64,000 bases of DNA from Nicotiana tabacum (GCF_000715075.1 NC_134102.1:51903348-51967347); one strand, 5' to 3'. Positions 10,059 through 21,598 are shown, counted from the first letter of the stretch. Numbers and translations: made by a program. Notes: a model not told the origin generated them from the sequence alone.

Positions 10059-13000
10059 TTATTGTGTGCTACGTGTTAACCCACTCCGTGCCACAGTCCT
10101 GCAGATAAATAAGATATTATTTGAAGTTAAGAATACTTAACATCAGAAAAATAAAAAAATGTGTAAGTAACAATTTCATATTATGCAGTATTATATTCTT
10201 GCAAGGATGAATGAACTGTAATTGGAGAAAATTCAAACTGTTAGCAGCTTAATCAAATCAAAATTTTCTGTAGTAAAGGAAAGCACAATTAGCTCCATGC
10301 TACTAGGAGACCACGGCAACTTTCCTTGTGGTTGCACCTAATGATCCAGAAGCCTAATGTTTTAGCTAGCCGAACAGCAACAAGAGTACCATAAGCTGTC
10401 ATGAATCAGAACTGCCTTAGGATAAACTACCTACCGTTTGAACTTCCTCCTGAATTAGCAGCAGAAATTCTCTGAAAAACAATTCAGAACTTCTACCAGA
10501 GTTGAACTTTAGAAGCAGAAATCCTCCGTAAAACTATTTTTCAAGACAAGAAAGTTATGTTCAAAGCTTTTGTGAGGTACAACACTTGTATTTGGAAAGC
10601 AGAATCTCTGAGTATCCAGGTTGCTCTTTCAGAATATCAGATGAAAGAAGATAGAAAAGTTGGTGGGTTCTTTGTTTGCAATAACCCCATACCACGGAGT
10701 TTCTCTAAGCTGATGTTGTCCGTTTTAAAGAGCAACCTTCTTAAGCTGCTGACGCAGCTTCTCAAAGAGACAGTGTCTCCTCCATAATTTCAAAATATTG
10801 GCCTCTGGTTTTAGGTAAAATTTAGGTAAATGTACCAAGTCCTTTAGGGTCATCGGGCAGAATTGGATAACTTCTTTGGCTTTATTGAGGGACTCCAATC
10901 GAGAAAGCCCTATAGTCGACCTACTTCCATCTTAAAGCATTGAAGAAAGGCAGGCAGCTTTGCCAGAGCCAATGATGCCAACCAACTCGACAAAGACATC
11001 TCTTTTCAACTAACATTAAACTTTGCGTGCCCCTGGAGCACTATAAGTTTGTGACAGGTTTTTGCTACTATTAAATTTTATGTCAGAGCAGTAGTATAAC
11101 AAATTTCTCACAGCTTCAAACACACGTGTCAAAGAGAGCCCAACTTAAGAGGACCTAACTCCTAGCTGTGCCCCCCCCCCCCCCCCAAGCCCCACAAAAA
11201 AAAACCTCCCATCTTTCTCTCAACATTCACTCAGCTAGAAGCATAGGAGAACAGAATTAGAGGAGAGCCCAGGTAGGTGAAAATTTTGGTCATAATAAAC
11301 AAACGACGTATAAACCACGTAGTGAAGAGATTCTGGTACATCGACAAAGTAGTGACTGAAAGTCAACTACTATTCAACCTAACCAAAAAGAAAGGAATCT
11401 CTTCTGTGATTAAAATGTTTTTCTTTATGCAAGTGCAGATTTCCAGAAAAACGAAGTTTATAAGAAGGCATTAGGCACACCACCCTACACATAACAGATG
11501 ATGACCCAACACCTCTGCGGAAACTGCACTCAGACCGACCACCTATATCCCTCTCGTCTTTTTTTTAAATAAGAAACAGGCTTCACAATATAGATTATCC
11601 CACTCGTCTTTCAATAACAAACAAGGTCAGATACTTAGAACCCTAGCATACACTTCAAACAGTCTACCAGAACACTAAGGGACAGTTACACCTTTTTTTT
11701 TAATAACCATGATGCATACGCCAGCTTGCGCGCACCTAGACTAATTCCATGGGGTACCTGCTACCTCCCACCAGCACAAGTACCGAATAACTCAGTCCAC
11801 CAAGGCTTGATCAACCAACTTCATTGACACCCTTGGGTCTCTAAGGATTGTTACATCTATACATGTCTCGCTGGAAAAATAGAAATATTTCGTCTCTATC
11901 AAGGCTGAGCAAAGAATGATGTAATTATGTCAGTAACCTTCCCTCTCGTTTTTTTTTAAATAAGAAACAGGCTTCACAATATAGATTATCCCTCTCGTCT
12001 TTCAATAACAAACAAGGTCACATACTTAGAACCCTAGCATACACTTCAAACAGTCTACCAGAACACTAAGGGACAGTTACACCTTTTTATTTTAATAACC
12101 ATGGTGTCCAGGCCAGCTTGCGCGTACCTAGACTAATTCCATGGGGTACCTGCTACCTCCCACCAGCACAGGTACCAAATAACTCTGTCCACCAAGGCTT
12201 GGTCAACCCACTTCATTGACACCCTTGGGTGTCTAAGGATTGTTACATCTATACATGTCTCGCTGGAAAAATAGAAATATTTCATCTCTATCAAGGCTGA
12301 GCAAAGAATGATGTAATTATGTCAGTAACCTTCCCTCTTGTCTTTTTTTAAATAAGCCCCCCCCAAAACATGTATATTGATAGGTTAAAGATGGCTGATA
12401 TTCAAATGACAAGTTTGAACATTGCAAATTATCACAAGGGCTATGTGAACTGCTTGCAACAAATATGTTAAAACCATATCCAATTTGCATCACTTACTAA
12501 ACTTCAACTGTGGTGAAAACAAGCAGTACAGCTAGAAAGCGGACATATTCTGGAGGCTACATGCATACAAGTGCACAACTTTTCCCATCATCTCAAAGCA
12601 TGTAAAAAGGGCTAAAAGAATATTCCTTGTTTCTTTTCTTGAATCAAACAATATTAGTTAAATAGGTCACCAATCACCATCATAGATCACAAAATACATG
12701 TGTCTGGATCGAACAAGAATAACTTATATGTCACAGTACATAATTGGATTAACCAAGTATTGCTATGAAACCAATATTGAAGACATACCTTCCAGGAAGC
12801 AGCTGAGAACTGTTCACAGGACCCTTAGAATTTCCGAATCTTTTTGCCCTATTTTCTTGTTCTTTCTCAACACGCATAGCAGCCACCTCTTTCTCCATGG
12901 CAGCAACCTCCCTTCTCATCTTTTTGGCCTCAACCTCCATGGCTTTTGTTAAAGTCTCTACTTTCTTAGCTAACATCTGATCCCAAGAAAGCAAAATAAG

Positions 13001-16000
13001 CACAAACATCAGAGCGAAGGAAGCCATAACTTTGCTGAGAAAGCAATCAGCCTAACCTCAATGGCGTCGTCCTTGTCTTTAAGACTTTGATCTTTTTCAT
13101 GACCAGCTTTCCTCAAAGAAACTACTTCTTTTTGCAGTAAGTCATATAGTAGTCCAGGCACAGTATCTTCTGGTTCACTTACTGGTAGGCCAGTGGGTTT
13201 TTCATCCTGATTTGCTTTCCAAGAAGTACTCTCAGTCTCACTGTCCTTAGCTCCATCAACAGACTTGCTGCTGTTGAAATTTGGACCTGTTACATTCAGA
13301 AGTTTTTTACCCCTGTCCAATGATCTTGAGCCACCATCAAATGACTTTGAGGTCCCTTTCGCATGCTTCAAAACAGTACTGGATACAGAAGATCTCAGCT
13401 GAAATGATGGAGATCTCTTCGGTAAGAAGCCATTAGAGGTCAATTTGGAGATACTTTCAGCTCCACTGAGTGACTGCCGACGTGAAGGACCATTGCTTGA
13501 GCTTCTACCGTCTGGCGTACTGCGAGCGGCAGTGCTAGATGATCTCAATGTCTCTTCCAAGACCTTGAGCCTCAACTGATATTTCTCCTGAGTAAGAGAT
13601 AGAAGTTAGGAAACTATGAAAATAACATCAAAAACCATGTTCAGGTGCCCCTTCTATTGGATAAAATATTACTTTTAACATGGCTTCTGACTTTGCAGTT
13701 CTTTCAGTGATTGCAAGCTTGTCACGTAGTTGTTGCATCTCACCCTGCAGTACATACTAAGGACTTAAATGACAAATATGAGCTCATTAAACCACATGAG
13801 CATAATGTAGTAAGTTCTATTAGGCCAGGATCCCCGATCTTATAAATTGCAAGCCATTGAAAACTATCATACCTGCAAAACCCTCCTCTCTTCAAGCCAT
13901 TGTTTCACAGGCATTACTTTATCATTGGCATCTTTCCATTCATTAGCAACCACAGTTGCTACCCTGTTAGCTGTTACCTTGGCACGTGCTAGCTCGCGAT
14001 CAAGAGTTTTTCTTTCTTCCTGGAAAATAGATTAGCAGATGTATTCCAACCTTTAGGATTCTCGACATATTAACTACCAAAAGTCTTTTTTATACAAAAA
14101 CATTCTATCTAGGATAGTTTACATTCATTTCTTGAACTTTCCGTTGGTAATCCCGGACAGCATTAGCAGCTGCACCACCAGCCAGAACAGCCTCCTCAAG
14201 TTCGCGTACACTTTGGGTAAGTTTTTCAACCTCTGCAACCTTTTGGCGATGCATTCTGTCTAAGATTTTATTTTCTTCCTGATATATGTTATTGAAACAG
14301 AATAAGTGGAAATAGAATGCAACTAAATCACTAAGGTAGCGTTTGTCTCAGAAAGGGTGACAACACTTTTCCTGAATTTGTTTTCCAATTTTTGAAAAAG
14401 AATTTTTAAACCAAACACCATTAGAGTCTAATAGAGTTTGGGTAAACTGTAAAGAGAATTTTCCCAAAGAGAAACAAATATTTCATGAAGAAATTGAATA
14501 ATCTTTTGATAACAAATGCCACCTAAATGCTCCAATGTTTTAAGCAGCAGAACCAACAGTCATATCATCAACATACCTGGCATATCTCTATCTGTTTCAT
14601 CAGCTCTTGATTCTTATTCTGAAGGTCATCTACCATAGAAGCCTTTGCTAATGCTGACTGCACAGTTCTCTCTGCATCAAGTAAAGCTGCCTCTTTTGAC
14701 TTGGTAAGACGGTCCAGAGCTTTATTATCATCTTGTAGTTTCGCAATCTGGAAAAAGATAAAGTAAAGAGTAAGAACGCATACTCATATGAGAGTGAGAT
14801 TTACCGTCATTTTCAGATGAAATGTAGGCAGACACCTCTTGACGAGCAAGTTTGAGTTCAGCCTCCAAAGGCGCAAGGATGGCCTCAATTGGGGGCATAT
14901 CATCATCCTTTTGAGCGGCATGGACCCTTCGAAGGGTGGCTTCTGCTGCAAATTGAGCTGCCATGGATGCTTTCTTCTCATCGTTGATTTTCTTGATTTC
15001 AAGATTCTGTAAAGCAGAAGTAAAGTTATAAAAGTTTACCCAAAAAGAAAGAATCTATAATAAGAAGATTTTGAGTTTGTACCTTGCTTTCTAGAAGTGA
15101 TTCTGTCAATTTGAGCTTCTCATAGACCCTTGACAACTCGTCAGTGAGCTGAATTATAAATCATAGAACAATGGAAACTTCTATATGAGCTTTTGTCCTT
15201 AAATACCAGGAGAAGAATAACAGTCACTACAGCAAAAAGTAATCAGATATTTTATGCAAAAATAGAGCTAAAAGACTGTTGCCAAATCACAAATGCAATC
15301 ATAATCTAGATATGCCCATTTTCAACGAGTAGATTGCACTTTTTCGAGTTTTATAGATTATGTGCAAGAGCATGAGCCATGACATTCTTATTTTCAACTC
15401 ACACACACAAAGTAAACATGAACCAAAGAGCATTTTTATGCAGCTTCCAAGAGATATGGAGATCTAGGAGTAGGATATCCTTAATATATTCAAAAGATGA
15501 AACAGAACGGATCACGTTTCCCAATTCTTCAAATAGAAATAACAAAGAAAACAGATAAATAACAGCAAATCTCATTCAAACAAGATTAAATTTATACAAG
15601 AAAAGTATCTGCTGGTTTTTAAGGGATCATACATATGAACAAAATGTGACAATTGAAATTCTATATTTCCACTTGTAACACTTGTGGAACAAAACAAAAC
15701 AGATACAATATATCCTACAATTTCCTTTCACAAATATCCATTATCTTTTGGTTTCACAACCAATGCATTACCCTCCTAGTTACTTGCATCCAGTCTGAAA
15801 TTCAGTTTACTAGCAATCAACACTGCTAAAACAGTGTCCTACTTCTATCCCCGAAAGAAATAATAGCATAACTAAATTTGCCAAACTATATCATACTGTG
15901 CTAAGAGTACCTCTTCAACAGCCTTTTCTCGTAGACGTTCGGACAACCTTAACGCCTTGATCTCCACTTGAGCTTCTGACAGTTCCCGGTCCTTATCTGC

Positions 16001-16320
16001 CGAAAATGACACCATTAGTACGATTCAGTCAACAATCCAGAACAGTTAAAACACCCAAATCGGAGTTGGATCCACAAACCTCTGACTTCATTCTCCAGTC
16101 GATTTAGCTCCAACTTGACCGGATCCGAGCCGTGGAGCAGGTTCATGAACTCATCGGCGTCTAGGCTCGGCCTCACCGCCGATGTCCTTCTCCGGGAAGA
16201 ACCTTTGCCTCCTTCCTTGAAGGATGCCGACACTGTCAACGGCGTCGGAGTAACGGCAACCTCACTCGGTCTCACATTGCTCACCTCCGGCGTCTCCATA
16301 TCGCCGGAAACCTCCGCCAT
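10059..16320 (-). CDS. MAP70: Microtubule-associated protein 70 (MAP70 family), 622 aa, 11 coding exons
   Basis: Exons, 5' to 3' on the minus strand: 16320-16080, 15996-15911, 15148-15083, 15006-14836, 14747-14577, 14278-14123, 14019-13873, 13744-13673, 13587-13057, 12976-12789, 10098-10059. All introns are GT...AG and phases agree; the sum is 1869 nt. The protein matches the plant MAP70 family, coiled-coil proteins that bind cortical microtubules and act in cell shape and secondary wall patterning. Seen here: a Ser/Thr-rich head, the family motif LDADEFMNLLHGSDPVKLEL near residues 54-73, a long coiled coil to about 385 with AAQFAAEATLRRVHAAQKDD, a Ser/Arg-rich basic stretch (about 385-500) with GPSRRQSLSGAES, and a second coil near 550-595. 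The length is that of Arabidopsis MAP70-1 as I recall it. The start is the first ATG of the head and is followed by family-like sequence. The paralogue number cannot be assigned. Confidence 0.93.
11171..11186. repeat. Poly-C run of 16
   Basis: Sixteen C residues in a row lie within the last MAP70 intron. Homopolymers of this length are prone to assembly and polymerase error. Confidence 0.85.
11551..12334. repeat. Tandem duplication, two 392-bp units
   Basis: Unit one (11551-11942) and unit two (11943-12334) begin with ctctcgt and a T run, share aataagaaacaggcttcac and stay alike to the end with few differences. The first bases of a third unit follow at 12335. The high identity points to a recent event inside the intron. 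Confidence 0.88.
11692..11816 (-). mobile_element. SINE-like segment (second copy at 12084-12208)
   Basis: Read on the minus strand it contains ggtacttgtgctggtgggag, then ccatggaattagtctaggtg, and ends in an A run. This resembles a short interspersed element body known from many Solanaceae sequences. No clear A/B box promoter or target duplication was found, so the family is not assigned. The copy was doubled with the 392-bp unit. Confidence 0.4.
14332..14526. mobile_element. MITE-like insertion in a MAP70 intron
   Basis: The ends taaggtagcgtttgt and acaaatgccacctaa form imperfect terminal inverted repeats around about 195 bp of AT-rich non-coding DNA. The piece lies wholly in the intron between exons 5 and 6 (14279-14576). 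The size and ends fit a miniature inverted-repeat element. The superfamily and exact target duplication are unclear. Confidence 0.5.
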
Positions 16321-16620
16321 CTCCGATCTGTTGACTTATTCCCCTATCTCACATCAAATGCATACAGTGAAAGATATACTAAAGTGGAGTAGTGTTTATT
16401 TTGAAGATGAAGAAAAGTAGTATATGTAATGCGAGAAAGCTTTTTGGTGTCTCGTTCTCTCTCTCTCTCTATCTCTCTTCAAGTGTTTAAGCTTAAAATC
16501 AGAGTGCTGTGCTGATGGCTTATGGGGTTTGTTTCTCTACAAATTTGTACTATTTACTATATCTCCTTGATTGAGATTGAGAGAGGAGGAGAAGACTGTT
16601 ATTGTGACTAGTGTGGGTGT
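16321..16620 (-). promoter_or_regulatory. MAP70 5' leader and proximal promoter region
   Basis: This lies just upstream of the MAP70 ATG. It includes a CT run at 16456-16479, which is GA-rich on the gene strand, a common feature of plant 5' leaders and GAGA-type promoters. No TATA box can be assigned with confidence, and the transcription start is not determined. Confidence 0.4.
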
Positions 16621-16767
16621 GTTTAGCTGTATGATCTGACCATATTTTAATACTCATATTATTATACTAGTATTATTTGATACTTCCACCTTATTTTACC
16701 ATACTGCCCTTCCTTGCATGTCACTTTTTCTTTCCATATTTTCATTTTACAAGGAATTTATCAATCT

Positions 16768-16840
16768 ATACTATATTAAAAGCACGAAAACCCTATCGAA
16801 ATGTCGTTCGCTTTTTTTTTACCATTCGTAAGTACATTAT
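16768..16840 (+). mobile_element. Helitron-like 5' terminus
   Basis: The sequence tctatactatattaaaagc followed by acgaaaaccc closely resembles 5' ends of plant Helitrons (TC start, TATATTAAAAGCACGAAA). No 3' CTRR end with a hairpin was located, so the extent is unknown. The first base may be preceded by the expected A of the AT target. Confidence 0.4.
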
Positions 16841-16920
16841 ATGTTGGATATAATAGTAATTGTAATAACGATTTTATTCAAAATTTTAAAAAAAAAACGT
16901 TAATTGTCGACTACTTGCGG

Positions 16921-16990
16921 CAGGGGCGGATCCACCCCTTTAAGAAGGGGTGGCATGGCACCCGGTAAAATAATAAAATTTTTAGATACC
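16921..16990 (+). mobile_element. hAT-like terminus with hairpin
   Basis: It opens with caggggcggatcc, a terminal motif common to hAT elements in plants, followed by a nine-base stem (ccacccctt ... aaggggtgg, 16932-16953) with a TAAG loop. The opposite end was not found in the window. Confidence 0.35.
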
Positions 16991-18369
16991 TATGTTGAGA
17001 TTTCCTTAAATTAGGTTAATTATCTAATCCTGCCACCCGCAACCGTAAACTAGACAAAAGTGCCATGGCTGTAGACCTTTTTGAAAGCTTTTCTCGTGTG
17101 TAAAATTCAAGGAATTTATCTTGAACCTTGTCTGACTTTCTCTTTTCTTTGTGCTTTCATTTCCTTTTGTCCCAGTCATTTCCCTTTTCGGCTACTGTTG
17201 ATACCCAATTTTGCCCTCATATATTTTTCAAACAATATATATACTTTCAAATATCATTTTGCATTATTATTTAATTTATAAAATTTACACAAGCACTTCT
17301 TATAATTTTTCATAATTTTAGAGCTTTTAAATTAATTTTCTCGCATTAATTTACATAAAATATTCAGTAATTACCCTTTTAAATTATTTGTGATGACTTA
17401 ATCACTTCAAATTATTATTTGCATCCCTAATACATTTTTGAAATATTTTTACTTCATTTTTATATAATTACAATTGTATTTTTAGGCTATTCGCATAAAT
17501 TTGCAATAATAGCTCATATTTTGCATTCTTATTGCAATTGACATTTCATTTAGGGTTAAAATAATATTTTGTATTTTTTATAGTCTTCTATTATTGTTTA
17601 AAGTATTAATTTGCATAAGTAGCATTTTTATATATTTATTTAGTTATTTTATTAAATTATTTCCCTTTTAATTTTTATTTAAAAGAGCTGGCCCAATTTT
17701 TTAACTAATTTTCGGACCAAAAGGCCCAATACCCTAACCCAATAACCCCTAGCTCAACACCAGCAACCCACCACCCATACCCATTTAATTAACCCGCCCC
17801 AATCCCTCTTTAAAACCCTGGCCGTCGATCTCTAAGATCAACGACCCACAATCAACCTACCCTTTTAAATTATCCAACCCCAAACCCTAATCTCATTTCC
17901 CTCTAACCCACCACCCTGAAACCCTTCCCTTTCTCTGAAGAACCCTAATCGCCGCCTTCCTAAAACTCTCTGAATCCATCTCAAATATGGATTCTTTCCA
18001 CGATCTTCTTACCTTATTTGTATTATCTCGTTACCATTCACCCGTTCGTGGTGTTACTTAGTACTTGCCCGATTTTGGCAAGTACTACCTCTCCGAATCA
18101 AGTGTAATCATCCTCAACCTACAAGATTCAGACGAAAATCCATTTGTATACACTCTCAACAGGATCATGTGGGTTCGATTCACCGAGATTCTTGGCTAAT
18201 TTTTTGACCATTTGCCAACTAGGGTTTGTCCGATTTTTTTTTTACCTATTTCTACTCGGAATAGGATATGCATGTGACTTTCCTTGTTCCTGCTTAAATT
18301 TGACTAATTTTTTTCTCTATTTGTATTTAATTGATTGTTTTCCATATTTGTTCTTCCAATTTCTGTCAC

Positions 18370-18378
18370 TATATAAAC
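18370..18378 (+). promoter_or_regulatory. TATA box of block C
   Basis: tatataaac sits about 1.2 kb into the block, followed after some 40 bases by the leader gacttgaaaatcaattttc. The placement fits the U3/R border of an LTR. Confidence 0.5.
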
Positions 18379-18472
18379 CCCTCCCAAGTCCCCTTTAAGA
18401 CAGACTTGAAAATCAATTTTCTTCACTAAAAAATTAGGGTTTTGCTACTATCTTGCTCTGTATTCTGTATTG

Positions 18473-18583
18473 GCCGGCTGAAAGCCAAGGCCATTAACAC
18501 CTTGTTACTTAACCTGTTCTTGGTGCGAGCATTGCCCTGAGTTCATCGAAGCTCTTAGGAACTTTGACGCATTGGGATTCTGG
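18473..18583 (+). repeat. Diverged internal duplication in block C, copy 1
   Basis: Starts gccggctgaaagccaaggc and holds gtgcgagcattgccctgag and gacgcattgggattctgg. A diverged second copy lies at 19455-19562. Confidence 0.6.
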
Positions 18584-19454
18584 TGAGTTACTAGACTTTG
18601 TAATTTCATTCCTATGTATCTATGATTTGCATATATTTTCACTCCCGAAGTTCGTCAGTTTAATATATTTTTCTGGGCTGTTTTGTGTGCAATTCTGTTT
18701 GCTTTCTTCAATTTTTTAGGTCTCTTTAACTTTTAGCTTCAAGCATGCCTAAACTTGGTTCTATTAAGTAGATATTTTCCAAATCTGACTAGTCCATCTG
18801 TTAAGAATTACTACTGTTTGGGACCTTTACACTTGTTAGCATCTCTTGGTGTTTAATTTTGTATTAGGCCATCAATCTTGTTATTCGAATATGCTTTGCC
18901 TACATAATTTGTGCTCTCTTTCGTTAGCTAGTCGATTGTGTTTAAAACCTGAGTATGTACACTCACTATATGGCACAAATCTGTTTCTTATCCTATTCTG
19001 AATTGTTGTGATGATATCCTGCCTATATAGCATGTTTGATCCTGTTAGTATGCCCTTTAGCATGTTTAACCCCCCCTCCCCGATTCACCAGTAGTTGTAA
19101 TATGCTTTTCTCATGTCTAAATGATGTCATATTGCCAAATTAGCATGATTGTTTCATAACATCAGGACCTATACTTAGCATAATTTGGACCTCTTCCTTT
19201 ATTATGAATTTGTGTATGTTATTGTCACCAATCCTGCAAATCTGTTCTGCTAATGTATGACCACTTATGCACTAGGTGTTGAACTTGTTCTTCTGAATCT
19301 TTGCTACGTTTGTTCTAAAGCCCCCAAGGCCTGTTTGATAATTTGCTCTATGTGCTCAACTTGACTATGTTTGTATCCCCTCAGCTTTGTCTCTCAGCCT
19401 TGGTTTACTATCCTTCACTTGTCATCTATGCTCTCTCTTGAGTTCTCATTCTTA

Positions 19455-19562
19455 GCCGGCCGAAAACTAAGACTACCTAGGTTCTATTATTGATCACCCT
19501 AGTGTGAGCACTGCTCGGGGTCCAATTGAGACCCTTGTGAACTCTGACACACTAGGGCTTGG
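19455..19562 (+). repeat. Diverged internal duplication in block C, copy 2
   Basis: Starts gccggccgaaaactaagac and holds gtgtgagcactgctcgggg and gacacactagggcttgg, parallel to copy 1 about 980 bases upstream. Confidence 0.6.
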
Positions 19563-19950
19563 TCCTTAGTCATTCCCTAAATCTCAAACTACTCTTATTC
19601 ATCCTATTCCATCCCGTTATTTGCTGTGTACCTGAATTGACTGATTTAAATGGTGCAACACTTGGTGCTATGGTTGAATAAATTGACTTTGGGCTCCTTT
19701 ATGGATTCTGGGGTTGTGTGTTAGATATGGCCCATATTAGAGGTCTGGGTACGCTGTGTGAGAGTTATTGAAGGCCCAGACAATGCTGGGTATTTCATGT
19801 TGAGCCTATTGTGGGCCTATTGTCACTGTTGTGTAACATTTGTATTTTTACTTATTATTAGGCCTGTAATAACTTTTGTATAAATAATTGGGGTATTAGT
19901 AAAAAGGAAAAATGGGTAGAATTTAATATTTACATGTAAAATGGGTAGAT

Positions 19951-20580
19951 AACATGCCTATCGGACTTGGTAATTTATTTGCTATATGTGTTGTTCGATT
20001 ACATGTACACTGTAGAAATCACAACATTAGAAGAAGCACATACACACATCGTCTGCTCGCAAACCCCAAATGCTGTAATTATATTTATTGTTATGTGTTA
20101 TTAGAGAACCTGCCTATAAGAATTAGTTTCTCATCGATGTTTCTGTCAATCCTCACCGCCTACTAGAAATCATGCCTATAGGATTGCAATTATTCTACTT
20201 GGCGCTGCTCACCTAGAAATTATGCCTATAGGATTAAGATATGATGATAAAATAAGCTTTAAAGTGTTGTGCGTTAGAGATCCTGCCTATAGGAAATAAT
20301 TGCTCGTTAATTGGTTAATACTAGACTACTCAAACATTGTTTCCTAAGCGTCAATGTTAGGAAAACCTGGACAATTCTGGGACTTTTCCTAACAGATTTT
20401 GTTATACTCAATTGCGTAGATCACCTAGGCATAACACATATAAGATTGGTAACTTAAAACCTTCAATAATCAGCTTGTAATACCTGAATAATTCTATCTG
20501 TAAGCAATGTCCTGCATCTGAAATTGCCCGCATACTTTGACTCAAAAATCACCTAGAAAGCATGTCTATAGGTTTAAGAT
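19951..20580 (+). repeat. Dispersed atgcctataggatt motif, about six copies
   Basis: The word atgcctataggatt or a near variant recurs near 19952, 20112, 20172, 20222, 20286 and 20564, often after acctagaaat. It looks like a decayed array with units of about 60-280 bases in the downstream part of block C. Confidence 0.55.
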
Positions 20581-21356
20581 TCTAGATTCTGCAGCTTCCT
20601 AATTGACATTTGTGTTTGCGTGCATTCGCTGCTTAAGTGTGGAGGTGTAACGACCCGACTTGTCGTTTTAAGAATTTATGCCCCGTTCAATGACTTAAGG
20701 TCTCGAGCAGCTTCGCAATATGTATTATGACCCACGGGTGTGGTCGAGTTTGATTTACTAAAGATTCGGAATTAAATTAAACGAACAATCCTTAATTTGA
20801 AGCTTAAATGGAAAGAGTTGACCGGAGAGTTGACTTTTGAGAAAATGACTCCGGAATGGAATTTTGATGGTGTCAATAGCTCCGTATGATAATTTTAGAC
20901 TTAGGAGCGTGTCCGAAAAATTATTTGGAGGTCTGTAGTGAAATTAAGCTTGAAATGCTGAAAGTTGAATTTTTGGGAAGTTTGACCGGGGGTTGACTTT
21001 TTTATATCGAGGTCGGAATCTGATTCTGGAAATTTGAATAGGTCCGTTATGTCATTTATGACTTGTGTGCAAAATTTGAAGTCATTCCGAATTGATTTGA
21101 TGTGTTTCGGCACAAGATAAAGAATTTGAAAATTCAAAGTTCATAGATTTTGATTTGAGGTGCGATTCGTCGTTTTGATGTTGTCTGATGTGATTTAAGA
21201 ATTTGACTAAGTTCGTATGATATTTTAGGACTTGATGGTATGTTTGGTTGAGGTCCCGGGGGGCCTCGGGTGAGTTTAGATGCCTAACGGATCGAATTTG
21301 GATTTGGAGGAGAAGTTGAAGCAGAGGAGAAGTTGAAGCAGCTGGGCATCTGGTAT

Positions 21357-21577
21357 GATCGCACCTGCCCGAAAAAGGGCCGCAGGTGCGAGCTCGCGGA
21401 TGCGAGAAATGAGTCACGGAAGCGGAAAAATTCATGGGCTGGCCAGGCACCACGGGTGCAAAAAATTTGCCGCAGGTGCGAAAAATTTGCCGCGGGTGTG
21501 AAAAATTTGCCGCGGATGCGAAGCCGTGGGTGCGAAAAAATTGCCGCGGGTGCGAAAAATTTTCCGCGGATGCAAAA
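21357..21577 (+). repeat. CpG-rich array, 20-bp unit
   Basis: Around six copies of gccgcgggtgcgaaaaattt and shorter relatives end 12 bases before the TATA box of LTR D. Sequence composition differs sharply from the AT-rich flanks. Confidence 0.8.
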
Positions 21578-21589
21578 ACCCCTGGGCAA

Positions 21590-21598
21590 TATAAAAAC
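21590..21598 (+). promoter_or_regulatory. TATA box of LTR D
   Basis: tataaaaac directly follows cctgggcaa. The word ctgggcag before a TATA-like box recurs in LTRs E, F and G, which supports this as the promoter core. Confidence 0.6.

Larger units (their letters stand above)
10099..12788 (-). other. Last intron of MAP70 (2690 bp)
   Basis: The donor is AG|GTATGT after codons for QLLPG. The acceptor is tttatctgcag, and splicing gives RTVARSGLTRSTQ and a stop, matching the family's conserved tail. If the intron were retained, twelve other codons would follow and stop at 12749. The intron holds a 16-base C run, a 392-bp tandem duplication and SINE-like sequence, so it has grown by insertions. The other introns are 76 to 762 bp. 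Confidence 0.85.
17196..20645 (+). mobile_element. LTR-like block C, TGTTGATACCC family
   Basis: It begins with tgttgatacccaattttgcc, a start I associate with long LTRs of Solanaceae Ty3/gypsy elements. It holds a TATA box (18370) and an upstream stretch rich in CCAC and AACCC, and no reading frame resembles a protein. The block runs until LTR D starts at 20646. No primer site follows, so D probably lies in or next to C and C is incomplete or a solo LTR. Two internal repeats are listed separately. Confidence 0.55.

Noticed and set aside
12749..12788. Read-through C-terminus of MAP70
   Set aside because: The donor at 12788 is strong and the exon at 10059-10098 restores the family's conserved tail, so splicing is preferred.
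12698..12952. Plus-strand frame of 84 codons
   Set aside because: It is the complement of MAP70 exon 10 and its flank.
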